Part shown: positions 51,968 through 61,471 of the stretch, piece after piece
Layout: each line of letters begins with the position of its first letter
Position numbering within the stretch: position 1 is the first letter of the stretch
Source: Pyrobaculum islandicum DSM 4184
GTDB taxonomy: Archaea > Thermoproteota > Thermoprotei > Thermoproteales > Thermoproteaceae
Direction of reading: 5' to 3'
NCBI RefSeq assembly: GCF_000015205.1
Contig: NC_008701.1
Span: 809,436 to 873,435, forward strand
Length of the DNA: 64,000 nt
Position numbers and translations under genes: made by a program
The notes under the pieces: generated by a model
What the model saw: the letters and a program-made list of their open reading frames with translations, nothing else
Told to the model about the DNA's origin: nothing
Database searches by the model: none

Positions 51968-53187
51968 ATCAGCGAAAACCCCTCTAGCCTAACACCTCTT
52001 TCAATAGTTCTATGCGGCCACACCTTTACATTTTTTAAATAGGCGCCCTCCCCCACAGAAACGTTATCGGCAATTACCGAATCTTCTATCACTACACCAT
52101 CCCCTATATAGACATGTCTACCAATAATTGAGCGTCTTATTGAAACTCCACGGCCTACGTATGTACGATCCATTATTACAGACTCTTCAATAGAGCTTTT
52201 TTCTCCGATAATTACGTAGTTATCTATAACAGACTCCTTTAAATACGTCTCAGCGCCTATCTGTACGTGTCTTCCTATCAATAAGGGCCCCTCTGCTCTA
52301 ATTATATTACTTCTGATGTTATCACCGATTTTCTCCTTTAGAGCCTTTGATTGTAAACTTGATCCTTGTATATATACATGCGACACTACCTCCTCGGCTT
52401 CTAACTCGCTAGAGTTCAAATGTCTCAACAAGTATCGCACTGCTTTGAGATAACGCTCTGGAGTTCCTATGTCAAACCAATAGCCCTTGGTAACATAGCC
52501 ATATACAGGCAATCCGCTTTCAATACAAGTTGGTATAACGTCTTTTCCAAAATCCATTCTACCCTCTACGTAAAGTCTCTGTCCTACCTCCCCTCTGAAG
52601 AAGTTTCTAAAGTCTTCAGAAAGTATATAAAGTCCTGTATTTACTAAATTACTTGGAGCTTCCTCTCTCTTCTTTGGCTTCTCTACAAATTTTAATATGC
52701 GCATGTCCTCATCTACCGCAACGACGCCGAACTCTTCCAAGTTTTCTATCTCTTCCTTCAGCGCTATTGTTAAAAACGCCTTTTTAGACGCATGGAAGTT
52801 ATACATATTTTGTATATCTAGTCTAAAGATGTTGTCACCCTGTACTACAAGCACAGGCTCGTTAATATCGTAGTATTCTAGAGTCGTAAGAACCGCCTCC
52901 GCATTGCCTCTAGTCTCCACCCTAGGCATATATCTAATCCTTATTCCTTTACCATATCTTATATAAAACCACTCCCCCTCACGAAAGTAATCGTATATAT
53001 CGCGGTAGTTGTGATAACCCCGTACACCGAAGTAGAACTCTTCTACGCCTTGTTGCGCTAAGTGTAAAATTGAAAGCTCGATAAGCGGTCTGTTGAGAAA
53101 ACGCACCATAGCTTTTGATGTCTCCACAGTTAGAGGCTTGAGCCTAACGGCCTCGCCTCCTACTGGTATCACAGCGATTTTTACCAT
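51964..53187 (-). CDS. NDP-sugar pyrophosphorylase with beta-helix C-terminus
   Basis: 407 residues. Signature PVGGEAVRLKPLTVETSKAM (diverged from GGxGTRLxPLT), nucleotide site VVQGDNIFRLD, and a long C-terminal hexapeptide left-handed helix (IGRHVQIGAETYLKESVI onward). Likely makes ADP-, GDP- or UDP-sugars. Location next to glycogen synthase suggests a glucose-1-phosphate adenylyl/uridylyltransferase role in glycogen formation. Convergent with the SPOUT gene by 4 bases. Confidence 0.85.
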   Translation of the reverse strand: MVKIAVIPVGGEAVRLKPLTVETSKAMVRFLNRPLIELSILHLAQQGVEEFYFGVRGYHNYRDIYDYFREGEWFYIRYGKGIRIRYMPRVETRGNAEAVLTTLEYYDINEPVLVVQGDNIFRLDIQNMYNFHASKKAFLTIALKEEIENLEEFGVVAVDEDMRILKFVEKPKKREEAPSNLVNTGLYILSEDFRNFFRGEVGQRLYVEGRMDFGKDVIPTCIESGLPVYGYVTKGYWFDIGTPERYLKAVRYLLRHLNSSELEAEEVVSHVYIQGSSLQSKALKEKIGDNIRSNIIRAEGPLLIGRHVQIGAETYLKESVIDNYVIIGEKSSIEESVIMDRTYVGRGVSIRRSIIGRHVYIGDGVVIEDSVIADNVSVGEGAYLKNVKVWPHRTIERGVRLEGFSLI

Positions 53188-53231
53188 GTATTATTTTGCC
53201 CCTCCTTTTAAATTTTCTACAGAAAACCGCA

Positions 53232-54680
53232 CTAGCTAAGAGCTCTAAAAAATGCAAATTGTCTAGCCTTCTCGTAACATTGTTCCAACATCTCTACCGT
53301 ATGTTCAATTCTAAATTTCCTATTTACATAGTTCACTATGTAGTGCCGCGGCGGCGGTTTGTAACGACCGACGGCTATCGCTTCTATAGCTCTTCCCAAG
53401 TTTTCAACATCCTCTGGCTCAACTAAGAGACCCATTCCGTCTACAATTTCGGGTAGCCCGCCGGTTTTTGTCGCTATAACTGGCGTGCCAAGCGCCATAG
53501 CTTCTATTGCCGAAATACCGAAGGGCTCCCATCTAGATGGCATAATTAGTGCCTTTGCTACATAATGTAATGCTTTATAAAGTCTCGGCGGTATCTTTGC
53601 CACAGAAAGAGCCGCCCTTCCCCGTCTTTCCCAGACCAAACTTTTTATATATTCTTCATAATCCCGCTCTCCCGCTGGAAGACCTAGTATAAGTAGCCGG
53701 GCACTGGGGGCGTAATCTAGGGCTTTCAGAGCCAAGTCTATGCCCTTTTGATATGTTAGTCTCCCCACTGTGAGAAAGAGGGCGCCGGCTTTTTCCAGAC
53801 CGCCTATTACGCCCATACGTTCTACCTCCTCCACAAGACGCCATGTGTCCTCCTCAGAAATCCCCTCGACGTCTTTAAGAGACCAATCTGTGGCGTTATA
53901 TACAACACAAGTTTTTGGACGTAGCCACCCTCCATACTTACGTAGAAGCTCCTCTAAGTAGCCGTAGCTAACTGTAGACACTGCATCTGCTTCCACTACG
54001 CCAAATCTCTCGACGCTTCCCCACCCCTCGTCCCATACTGCGTTGTAATACTCCCAGCTGTGGCAACAAACTCTCCAAACTGGGTGTTGTCTATTGTACA
54101 GCCCGCTCCACTCAGCGTAGTGCCAGGGAAATCTATAATCCCAAGATAGGTGAATTGTGAAGAAAAGCGGCAACGCCAAGCCCCTTCTCTCCGCTAGGTC
54201 TTTTAGAGCTACTCCCGCCAATACTGTAGGCCAGTCGTTGATATGTATTAAGTCGGGTAATCCAAAGCGTTCTGCAAACGCCGTAACTGCCCTGGTTAAT
54301 AGAGATGCTTTCTCCTCTGTATATTCATAAACACCCCATTTGTCAAATATATGGCCTGTGGCATAGTCAAGGCCTTTAAACATCACTACTTTCACGCCTT
54401 CTATAAACGTCATCTCTGCGCCTAGGCAATAGGGGTATAGCTTACCGTCTAACCCTCTGCGCTCTCCACATGTTTTAAAGTCTAGAGGGTATAGTTCAAA
54501 ACCTCTCTTGGGATCTAAATGTCTGCCGTGGCTAGGCATTAGTACTGTTACGTCATAGCCTTTTCTCGCCAAACCAACAGCATACTGTCTAACAGCCTCT
54601 CCAAGACCCCCCACTTTTACCAATCCGCTAAACTCCATTGTCAGGATATAGACACGTTTTATCTGCTCTGGCGCGTACAT
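53232..54680 (-). CDS. glgA: Glycogen/starch synthase (GT5)
   Basis: Transfers glucose from NDP-glucose to growing alpha-glucan. About 482 residues from the internal ATG (MYAPEQIKRVYILTMEFSGL); the longer frame overlaps the GH57 gene and I reject it. N-terminal KVGGLGEAVRQYAVGLARKG (the KxGGL motif). C-terminal TVGRLTYQKGIDLALKAL, RWEPFGISAIEAMALGTPVI and TGGLPEIVDG. One base after the GH57 stop. Confidence 0.92.
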   Translation of the reverse strand: MYAPEQIKRVYILTMEFSGLVKVGGLGEAVRQYAVGLARKGYDVTVLMPSHGRHLDPKRGFELYPLDFKTCGERRGLDGKLYPYCLGAEMTFIEGVKVVMFKGLDYATGHIFDKWGVYEYTEEKASLLTRAVTAFAERFGLPDLIHINDWPTVLAGVALKDLAERRGLALPLFFTIHLSWDYRFPWHYAEWSGLYNRQHPVWRVCCHSWEYYNAVWDEGWGSVERFGVVEADAVSTVSYGYLEELLRKYGGWLRPKTCVVYNATDWSLKDVEGISEEDTWRLVEEVERMGVIGGLEKAGALFLTVGRLTYQKGIDLALKALDYAPSARLLILGLPAGERDYEEYIKSLVWERRGRAALSVAKIPPRLYKALHYVAKALIMPSRWEPFGISAIEAMALGTPVIATKTGGLPEIVDGMGLLVEPEDVENLGRAIEAIAVGRYKPPPRHYIVNYVNRKFRIEHTVEMLEQCYEKARQFAFFRALS

Positions 54681-54681
54681 A

Positions 54682-56055
54682 TCAGCTAAGTATCCTCCTA
54701 GCCTCGTCTGGCGTAAGAAGAAATATGTCGACAAGCCATTTCAATAAGTCTTCATAGTTACGTCTCTTGAAATTCGTATCTACAGACTTTAGCTCTTTCA
54801 ACGAGCATATCCTTACGCCTTGGCCATAGAAACATCTCTCATCGTTAAACACAAGTCTCTCTGCTGCTTCGACATTCCACCTCTCTCTTATTTCTATCAA
54901 AAGCGCAACTAGAGCAGCCATATAGACATCATGCGCCTTATATGCAGAGCCATATGGGCTGAAGTAAGAGTGTACCTCTCCTGCAGGCCCTGTCTTTGTG
55001 GCTTGGTAATAAAAGTGGTCGCTCGTAGAGAGCTCTCTCCAAAGCCTCAGCGTCTCACCACCGAGAGCCTTGGCGTATGGGTAAAGCCATGCAAGGAGGG
55101 CAAAGGCGTTGCGTTGAATTTCGTTGCCCAACCACGCAGATAGGTCTCTCTCGTCTGCCCAACTGATGGTGGCCCAAGGGGGCACGTCGTATACGTCGCG
55201 AGGCGGATGGCGAGACGCCGCCTCAGAAACTGTAGCGAACCTGAGCCGCGGTCTTTTCGCTATCTCTCTCGGGAGCCACCTGAGAAACTCGTAAATGCCT
55301 GACTCTGGCCAGTGGTGTTCTCCAAAGGTTTCGTAGTCGACGGCTATAAACACTACATCGCCTGGAGTGGCCTCTAGCCAAGTTGCGTATTTATCTGCTG
55401 TGAGTGGCCACTGGTCCCACCACCGTGCCCCAAATCTAAACCCTATGTCGTCGCTAAGTCTGTAATTACGAACTAGAACTCTTACGTCGCAACCCCATGC
55501 TTTATAGACGTAGTTGGGAGAGCGCCATCCCAAAACCCAGTCTACCCCCTCTGTAACCACAGTCTCAAAACCCATTGAGTATAGAAAGCACGCGATGTCG
55601 TTGTTATAAATAAACTCTGTATTTTCAGCAGCCCTCGGTCTTATGCCAACTAACTCCTCCACAGTTTTTGCCTGTAACTCTATCTGTTCTCTAAATTCTT
55701 CCCTATCTATAAACCATACAAGACTATGGTAATAAGTCTGTGCAATAAATTCAGCCGCCTCATGTGAGACAAGTTCGCGAAATAGCTCTAAAACATCTGG
55801 GGCGTGCCTCCGGAACTGTTCAAGGGCTAGGCCGCTTAAGCTGAAGGTTACTTTGAAACCCGGCGTTTCCAACGCCGCTTCATATATGATCTTGGTGGCC
55901 TTCCGGTAGACTCTCTCAACGACCCTCTTAAGAATTGACATATTTAGCTCATCATAGAAAATTTCTATATCGCTAGGCTTCCTCGGGTAAATTCGGTAGA
56001 TGTCTGGCCTTATACGGCGGGGCTGGTGAACTTCGAAAAAGAGCACCACATCCAT
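54682..56055 (-). CDS. Glycoside hydrolase family 57 protein (alpha-glucan acting)
   Basis: 457 residues with the GH57 first region VVLFFEVHQPRRIRP, QTYYHSLVWFID, a likely catalytic Glu near VVTEGVDWVLGW, and FIAVDYETFGEHHWPESGIY with the acid/base Asp. Known members are alpha-amylase, branching enzyme and 4-alpha-glucanotransferase. Paired with glycogen synthase, so a branching or debranching role is plausible. No signal peptide seen, so it is intracellular. Confidence 0.9.
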   Translation of the reverse strand: MDVVLFFEVHQPRRIRPDIYRIYPRKPSDIEIFYDELNMSILKRVVERVYRKATKIIYEAALETPGFKVTFSLSGLALEQFRRHAPDVLELFRELVSHEAAEFIAQTYYHSLVWFIDREEFREQIELQAKTVEELVGIRPRAAENTEFIYNNDIACFLYSMGFETVVTEGVDWVLGWRSPNYVYKAWGCDVRVLVRNYRLSDDIGFRFGARWWDQWPLTADKYATWLEATPGDVVFIAVDYETFGEHHWPESGIYEFLRWLPREIAKRPRLRFATVSEAASRHPPRDVYDVPPWATISWADERDLSAWLGNEIQRNAFALLAWLYPYAKALGGETLRLWRELSTSDHFYYQATKTGPAGEVHSYFSPYGSAYKAHDVYMAALVALLIEIRERWNVEAAERLVFNDERCFYGQGVRICSLKELKSVDTNFKRRNYEDLLKWLVDIFLLTPDEARRILS

Positions 56056-56139
56056 AGAATCATCAACGCATATCGCTAAATATTTAACAATGAAGTTCTT
56101 TAGGCAATGTAACAGGCAGATTTATGTAGAATGGCAATG

Positions 56140-56147
56140 TTTTTTAA
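56140..56147 (+). promoter_or_regulatory. TATA box of AOR gene
   Basis: gttttttaac centred about 24 bases before the ATG at 56168; fixes the start and excludes an upstream 26-codon extension of the same frame. Confidence 0.5.
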
Positions 56148-56167
56148 CTCTAGCCAAAGCCAACAAC

Positions 56168-57994
56168 ATGGCCGGATGGCAGGGAAGAGTCCTAAGAATT
56201 GATCTTACTAAAAAGAAAGTTGTTGTACAAGAGCTAGACGCCTCTGTTGCAAAGGCTTTCATAGGCGGGCGGGGTCTTGCAATAAAGTTACTATGGGACG
56301 AATTGCCTCCTGGCGTTGACCCGCTGTCACCATATAACAAATTAATATTTGCCGCAGGCCCCCTTGTCGGATTGCCAGGGCCTAACTTTGGGAAACTTGT
56401 CGTCGCCGCAAAAAGCCCTCTCACAGGGGGTTATGGCGACGGTAATATAGGCAGTTGGGCTGCTGTAAATTTGAGAAAAGCTGGATATGATGCATTGGTA
56501 ATAGAAGGCAGGGCAGAAAAGCCGTCCTATATATACATAGAGGGCGAAAAAGTAGAGATATTAGACGCTAGAGACTACTGGGGGCTTAACACTTGGTCTG
56601 TGGAAGACAAATTACAAAAGATACATGGGAAAGACGCCGCGGTGATTACAATCGGCCCTGCCGGAGAGAACTTAGTACGCTATGCCACTGTAATTTCACA
56701 CAAGGGGCGTTCAGGAGGTAGACCAGGCATAGGCGCCGTTATGGGGTCTAAGAGATTAAAGGCCGTGGTCATAAAGGGCAAGGGCGAAATACCTCTGGCA
56801 GATAAGGCATTGTATCAAAAGGCAGCCATTGAAGCAGTGAAAGAGGGTATGGCAAGCCCGAGCTACAGCTTTTGGATGAGACAGGGAACTACCTCAACTG
56901 TAGAGTGGGCACAAGAGGCGAGCGTCTTGCCCACATACAACTACTCCGAGGGGCAGTTTGATGAATTTTCTAAAATCGGCGGCAATATGGTGGAGAAGTT
57001 TGAGACAGATCTCAAGTCTTGTCCACTTTGTTTTATGGCATGCGGCCACTGGGTTCCTGCCGAATCTGGCACTGTAGAAGTAGATTATGAGAACTTAGCT
57101 ATGTTAGGCTCTAACATAGGCATTGGCGACCTGTATAAAGTTGGTGAACTTAACAGAATTGCAGATACTATGGGCATAGATACTATTTCTCTTGGAAATG
57201 TCTTGGGTTATGTCATGGAGGCTTCTGAGAAAGGCTATGGTGACAAACTTGGTTTTATAATCGAATGGGGCGATTACGAGGTTGCAAAGCAGCTAACATA
57301 TGATATAGCGTATAGGAGAGGATTTGGCGATTTATTAGCAGAGGGCGTAAAGAAAATCGCTGAGAGGATAGGCGGCGAGGAATTCGCCATGCACGTCAAG
57401 GGACTTGAGGTCTCCGCGTACGACTGCCACGCTGCGCCTGCAATGGCATTATCATATGCCACATCACCCATAGGGGCTCATCATAAAGACGCTTGGGTAA
57501 TAGCTTGGGAGGTTAAGACAGATAGATTTGGCTACACCAGAGAGAAGGCGGCAAAAGTTATAGAACTACAGCGGATAAGAGGAGGGTGGTTTGAGACTTT
57601 TGTCGGATGTCGACTACCTTGGGTAGAAGTTGGGCTCTCCCTAGATTGGTATCCCAAACTTTTTAAAGCTGCGACAGGCATAGACGCAACACCGGAGTAT
57701 TTCAACAAGGTGGGAGATAGAATTTATACGCTTATCCGGGCGTTTTGGATAAGAGAATACGGGTGGTGGAGCAGAGAGCTAGATATGCCGCCAGTTAAGT
57801 GGTTTAAACAACCGCTTAATAAAGGTCCTCTGAAAGGTTCACGCCTAGATTACGAGGGGTATAATAAGCTTCTAGACTATTACTATGAGATACGCGGATG
57901 GGATAAACGCGGCGTGCCTACAAAAGAGACTTTGACGAGTTTGGGTCTAGAATATGTAATACCGCAGCTTGAAAGAGTAATAGATCTTCAATAG
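56168..57994 (+). CDS. aor: Aldehyde ferredoxin oxidoreductase (tungsten/molybdenum)
   Basis: Oxidises aldehydes with ferredoxin. 608 residues from MAGWQGRVLRIDLTKKKVVV. The 4Fe-4S cysteines are in SCPLCFMACGHW (CxxCxxxC) with a later Cys in FVGCRLPW. The pterin-binding N-domain has GFPGP-like VGLPGPNFGKLVVAAKSPLT and GDGNIGSWAAVNLRKAGYDA. Substrate (acetaldehyde, formaldehyde, glyceraldehyde-3-phosphate) cannot be read from sequence. Needs W/Mo-pterin, linking it to the MoaD-like gene. Confidence 0.93.
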   Translation: MAGWQGRVLRIDLTKKKVVVQELDASVAKAFIGGRGLAIKLLWDELPPGVDPLSPYNKLIFAAGPLVGLPGPNFGKLVVAAKSPLTGGYGDGNIGSWAAVNLRKAGYDALVIEGRAEKPSYIYIEGEKVEILDARDYWGLNTWSVEDKLQKIHGKDAAVITIGPAGENLVRYATVISHKGRSGGRPGIGAVMGSKRLKAVVIKGKGEIPLADKALYQKAAIEAVKEGMASPSYSFWMRQGTTSTVEWAQEASVLPTYNYSEGQFDEFSKIGGNMVEKFETDLKSCPLCFMACGHWVPAESGTVEVDYENLAMLGSNIGIGDLYKVGELNRIADTMGIDTISLGNVLGYVMEASEKGYGDKLGFIIEWGDYEVAKQLTYDIAYRRGFGDLLAEGVKKIAERIGGEEFAMHVKGLEVSAYDCHAAPAMALSYATSPIGAHHKDAWVIAWEVKTDRFGYTREKAAKVIELQRIRGGWFETFVGCRLPWVEVGLSLDWYPKLFKAATGIDATPEYFNKVGDRIYTLIRAFWIREYGWWSRELDMPPVKWFKQPLNKGPLKGSRLDYEGYNKLLDYYYEIRGWDKRGVPTKETLTSLGLEYVIPQLERVIDLQ

Positions 57995-58020
57995 TTTTAA
58001 AGGGGGGTTTCCCCAGCAAT

Positions 58021-59475
58021 GTGATTATTTCAATTACGCCAGAGCTTGGAATAGAGGTTGTAAAAAATTTCGCGGGAGGACTCGGCGTCTTAGAGGGCGA
58101 CAAATTCTATGCAGCTGCAAGGCTCGGGGTGCCATATACAGTCATTACACTTTACTACCTAGAGGGATATGTGAAATATAGAGAGGAAAACGGAGAGTTA
58201 ATCCCAACTGCCGAAGGTAATACATTGGATAAACTGTCATTTTTAGACAACTCTGAAGTAGAGATTAGAGGAGACAAAGTTGTAGTCAGTTACTATACAT
58301 ATCGGCTAAACAGTGCAACAGCGGTATTTATAAAAGTTGAAAAGCCTGACTGGGCTGTTAAAGCAACTAGGAGACTATATTATGAAGATACGGAAGCTGA
58401 GCGTTTTTATAAGTACGTTATTTTGGCTAAAGCCGCAGTTGATTATATAGAGCGCTTCGTGGGGTGGGACAACGTCAAATATCTAGACTTGCAGGAGGCA
58501 TACACAGTATTTACCCTACTCTACAAGAGACATCCAAAGGCCAGGCTTATAATTCATACACCAGCCCCCTGGGGCCACCCGACGTTTAACAAGAGGTTTT
58601 TCCAAGAGGAATTTGGATATGATATGGCTATGAATCCTGTCGTTTTAACAGAGGTAGGACTTGCGATGGTTTCAGAGGGCATCGTTGTGTCAAAAAAGAT
58701 GAAGAAAGTGACGTGTAACACATTTCCCCACCATTGTCATAAAATCAAGCCGGTTACAAACGCCATCGAAATTACGAGGTGGGAACACCCCAGTATTACA
58801 AATGTAGATAGCCCCGAGCAATTAAGAAAGGCTAGAGAGGTTGTAAAAAGAGAGGCGCTGAAAGCTTTGGGAATAAATGTACATGACAAAGTAGTAATTT
58901 CGTGGGCTAGACGTATTACACATTATAAAAGGCCACATTTCGTGCTTCAGCTTATAGAAGACATAAATAAAGATGTCGTATTTATACTAGGGGGTCGCGC
59001 ACATCCCAATGACAAATATGGCGTTGAAATGATGAACCAGTTTAAAAAAGCCGCAGAAAACATGGACAACGTATACTACTTCCCAGACCTAGACATCGAC
59101 ACTGCCAAAAAGATAATATGGGCCTCAGACATATGGCTATTTACGCCATTTAGCGGCTGGGAGGCGTCAGGCACCTCCTTTATGAAGGCCGGCGTAAATG
59201 GAGTGCCGTCTGTAGCGTCTCGCGATGGCGCAGTTATAGAAGTTATAAGAGATGGATACAACGGGTGGCTCTTTGGCGAAGATAGAGATAGACTGTTGCC
59301 GCTAGACAGCCCAGATATAGACCGGGGAGAGTACCACGAGTTTAGAAAAAAGGTAGAAGAGGTGTTAAATGTCTACAACAGTGGGAAGTATTGGGAAGTT
59401 GCATACAACACATACGCAACGTTTAGACAGTATTTCTCTATGGACCGTCTTTTTAAAGAATACAGCTACATATAG
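58021..59475 (+). CDS. glgP: Short alpha-glucan phosphorylase (GT35)
   Basis: Releases glucose-1-phosphate from glycogen. 484 residues (GTG start) against about 800 in bacteria; short archaeal forms are known. The pyridoxal-phosphate region reads GWEASGTSFMKAGVNGVPSV, then SRDGAVIEVI, the GT35 signature. Middle blocks include ARRITHYKRPHFVLQLIEDI and GGRAHPNDKYGVEMMNQF. Faces away from the glycogen-synthesis genes. Confidence 0.88.
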   Translation: MIISITPELGIEVVKNFAGGLGVLEGDKFYAAARLGVPYTVITLYYLEGYVKYREENGELIPTAEGNTLDKLSFLDNSEVEIRGDKVVVSYYTYRLNSATAVFIKVEKPDWAVKATRRLYYEDTEAERFYKYVILAKAAVDYIERFVGWDNVKYLDLQEAYTVFTLLYKRHPKARLIIHTPAPWGHPTFNKRFFQEEFGYDMAMNPVVLTEVGLAMVSEGIVVSKKMKKVTCNTFPHHCHKIKPVTNAIEITRWEHPSITNVDSPEQLRKAREVVKREALKALGINVHDKVVISWARRITHYKRPHFVLQLIEDINKDVVFILGGRAHPNDKYGVEMMNQFKKAAENMDNVYYFPDLDIDTAKKIIWASDIWLFTPFSGWEASGTSFMKAGVNGVPSVASRDGAVIEVIRDGYNGWLFGEDRDRLLPLDSPDIDRGEYHEFRKKVEEVLNVYNSGKYWEVAYNTYATFRQYFSMDRLFKEYSYI

Positions 59476-59502
59476 CTTTTATCCTATACAACAAAGTCTA
59501 CT

Positions 59503-60921
59503 GTGGAACGTGTCTTAATAGTGAGGGTAGGCGAGCTAACCATCAAGAGAGGCAAGACACGTGTAGAAATGGAAAGACTTTTGCTAAGAGCCGCCAAAGA
59601 GGCGGCAACAGAATGCGGCAACGTTAGATTTGTCAGAGAACCCGGGAGGATATATGCACTCGGCGATATCGACTGTTTAAGAAATAAGCTCTCGAGAGTA
59701 TTTGGCGTAAAGTCTGTAAGTCCGGCGTATGTAATTATTTTCGAAAAGATAGAGGATATTGTAGATGCAGCGTTAAAACTCTGGGGTAGCGCGGTGGCGG
59801 GGAGAAAGTTCGCCGTGAGAGTGCATAGAGTTGGTGAGCATAGCTTTACGTCTAGAGATATAGCTATTGCAGTAGGCGCCGTGTTAACAAAAGCAGGAGG
59901 CAAAGTGGATTTGGAAAATCCAGAAGTTGAGCTTTTTATAGAAGTGCGTAATAACCGCGCGTTTCTATACACAGAAGTTATAGAAGGGCCTGGCGGCCTT
60001 CCCATAGGCTCAGAGGGAAAGGTCTTGGCGTTGGTATCAGGCGGAATAGACTCGCCTGTCGCCGCGTGGATGATGATGAGGAGGGGGGCTCATGTCGATG
60101 TCTTTTACTGTAACCTAGGCGGTACATTTGTCGCCAGGCTTGTCGTAGAAGTTATAAAGAGACTTCTCTCTTGGTCCTACGGCTATAACGCCCGCGTAGT
60201 TATTACAGACTGTGCACCTATAGGCCGCACGATACGTAGAAATGTTAAAGAAGAGCTGTGGAATATCGCTTTTAAGCGCGCGTTATATCTCACAGCCCGC
60301 AAAGTGGCAGACATAGTTAGGGCAACTGCACTAGTGACGGGCGAATCGTTAGGGCAAGTATCGTCGCAAACTTTACAAGCCCTAGCTGCGGTTGAGAGAG
60401 GGCTAGATATTCCAGTTATGAGACCCCTAGTAGGGATGGATAAAGATGAAATTATACAACTGGCCAGGAAGATAGGCACATACGAGCTGTCTATAAAGAT
60501 ACCGGAGTATTGTGCCATATTTAGCAAGAGACCTAAGAAGTGGGCCACTAGAGAGGAGATAGAGGAGATAGACTTAGCGATATACGACGCAGTAATAGAG
60601 GTTGTGAAAAATATAAAAATTGTCAAGAAACGAGAGCTAGATAGCTATATAGCGTCTCTATCCCCCCCGCAAGACATAGAGATAGAAAGCTTGCCTCCAG
60701 ACGCCGTTTTGATAGACTTACGAGACCAAAAGTCTTTTCAAAAATGGCATCTCCCAGGAGCTTTAAGAGCCGACCCAGACGACGTACTAACATTAGTAGA
60801 TAGACTGGGGCACGATAAAACCTACGTCTTTTACTGCTACAGCGGAGGTCTTAGCCTAGACGTCGCCGAGAGTCTCCGCAAATTTGGAGTAAAGGCGTAT
60901 TCGCTTAAACTACGTAAATAG
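59503..60921 (+). CDS. thiI: tRNA 4-thiouridine synthetase ThiI with C-terminal rhodanese domain
   Basis: Thiolates tRNA U8 (and helps thiamin synthesis in some species). 472 residues (GTG start): ferredoxin-like and THUMP domain, PP-loop SGGIDS at 179-184, and a rhodanese-like end with the reactive Cys in VFYCYSGGLS (about 449). Archaeal genomes often have ThiI lacking the rhodanese end; here it is fused. Confidence 0.93.
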   Translation: MERVLIVRVGELTIKRGKTRVEMERLLLRAAKEAATECGNVRFVREPGRIYALGDIDCLRNKLSRVFGVKSVSPAYVIIFEKIEDIVDAALKLWGSAVAGRKFAVRVHRVGEHSFTSRDIAIAVGAVLTKAGGKVDLENPEVELFIEVRNNRAFLYTEVIEGPGGLPIGSEGKVLALVSGGIDSPVAAWMMMRRGAHVDVFYCNLGGTFVARLVVEVIKRLLSWSYGYNARVVITDCAPIGRTIRRNVKEELWNIAFKRALYLTARKVADIVRATALVTGESLGQVSSQTLQALAAVERGLDIPVMRPLVGMDKDEIIQLARKIGTYELSIKIPEYCAIFSKRPKKWATREEIEEIDLAIYDAVIEVVKNIKIVKKRELDSYIASLSPPQDIEIESLPPDAVLIDLRDQKSFQKWHLPGALRADPDDVLTLVDRLGHDKTYVFYCYSGGLSLDVAESLRKFGVKAYSLKLRK

Positions 60922-60944
60922 ACTATTGAAATCCCCTATATGGT

Positions 60945-61114
60945 GTCTGGTTTTCCCAGATAGCCAGCCCGCGGATACGCCTTTTGGCAACCGCAGACGA
61001 GGCGGTTGAATCATTGGAGCCCGGCAACGACCCTCTGCAGTGCGCCAGACCTCAGAGTCGGAGAAGTCGTTCATAAAGATGGTTGATAATGAGAGTGAAA
61101 GTTGTTGTTTAGTC
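60945..61114 (+). mobile_element. 3'-end remnant of a TnpB-type IS
   Basis: Two blocks, 60971-61005 and 61076-61114, align with the minus strand of 24963-24998 and 24832-24870. The first encodes ADTPFGNRRRGG and then a stop. A later piece reads FIKMVDNESES only after a frame change. No catalytic part remains. Read as the tail of a dead TnpB-type element next to the ThiI gene. Confidence 0.45.
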
Positions 61115-61471
61115 TTTTCCGTCCCCGATATAGCCCTCTTGCCTATATGTGTAGCACATTGTTGCGACCGTCGTTAGATTATGAACAGAGTAGAGCATCC
61201 TCCTGTTTCTCTCTTGGTGTTGTAAGTTCATCACATCATTGAACCATCACCGTCACACCGTCCAAACATAATGATCCTTTCCCCAGCTCTCTAGACAGTC
61301 GGTCTCCGATCGCGACGAGACAAATCATTTTTACCATTCATCGCAGAGATACGACTTATCGCAAGTCTGATTTTTCAGACTGTGGCGTACCTCGTCACAC
61401 AGTCGGCAAAGGGACACGACATCACATATCGCATATAATTGACGTATATAAGTTCTCATAATTTATGCAAT
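61115..61471. other. Gene-poor stretch with hairpins
   Basis: Unassigned DNA between the IS remnant and the MBL-fold gene. It has a perfect hairpin AGTCTGA-TTTT-TCAGACT at 61364-61381 and a weaker GTTCA...TGAAC at about 61226-61244. The end carries the next gene's TATA box. No gene seen. Confidence 0.5.
61444..61452 (+). promoter_or_regulatory. TATA box deciding the start of the MBL-fold gene
   Basis: gtatataag centred about 24 bases before the GTG at 61472. An upstream TTG at 61439 would lie before the promoter and is rejected. Confidence 0.55.

Noticed and set aside
53232-54734. Longer start for glycogen synthase
   Set aside because: It would overlap the GH57 gene; the ATG at 54680 gives a one-base gap and starts just before the synthase core.
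61081-61114. C/D-like TGATAATGAGAG in the 61 kb remnant
   Set aside because: No D box at a suitable distance; the stretch aligns with the other transposon-tail copy.
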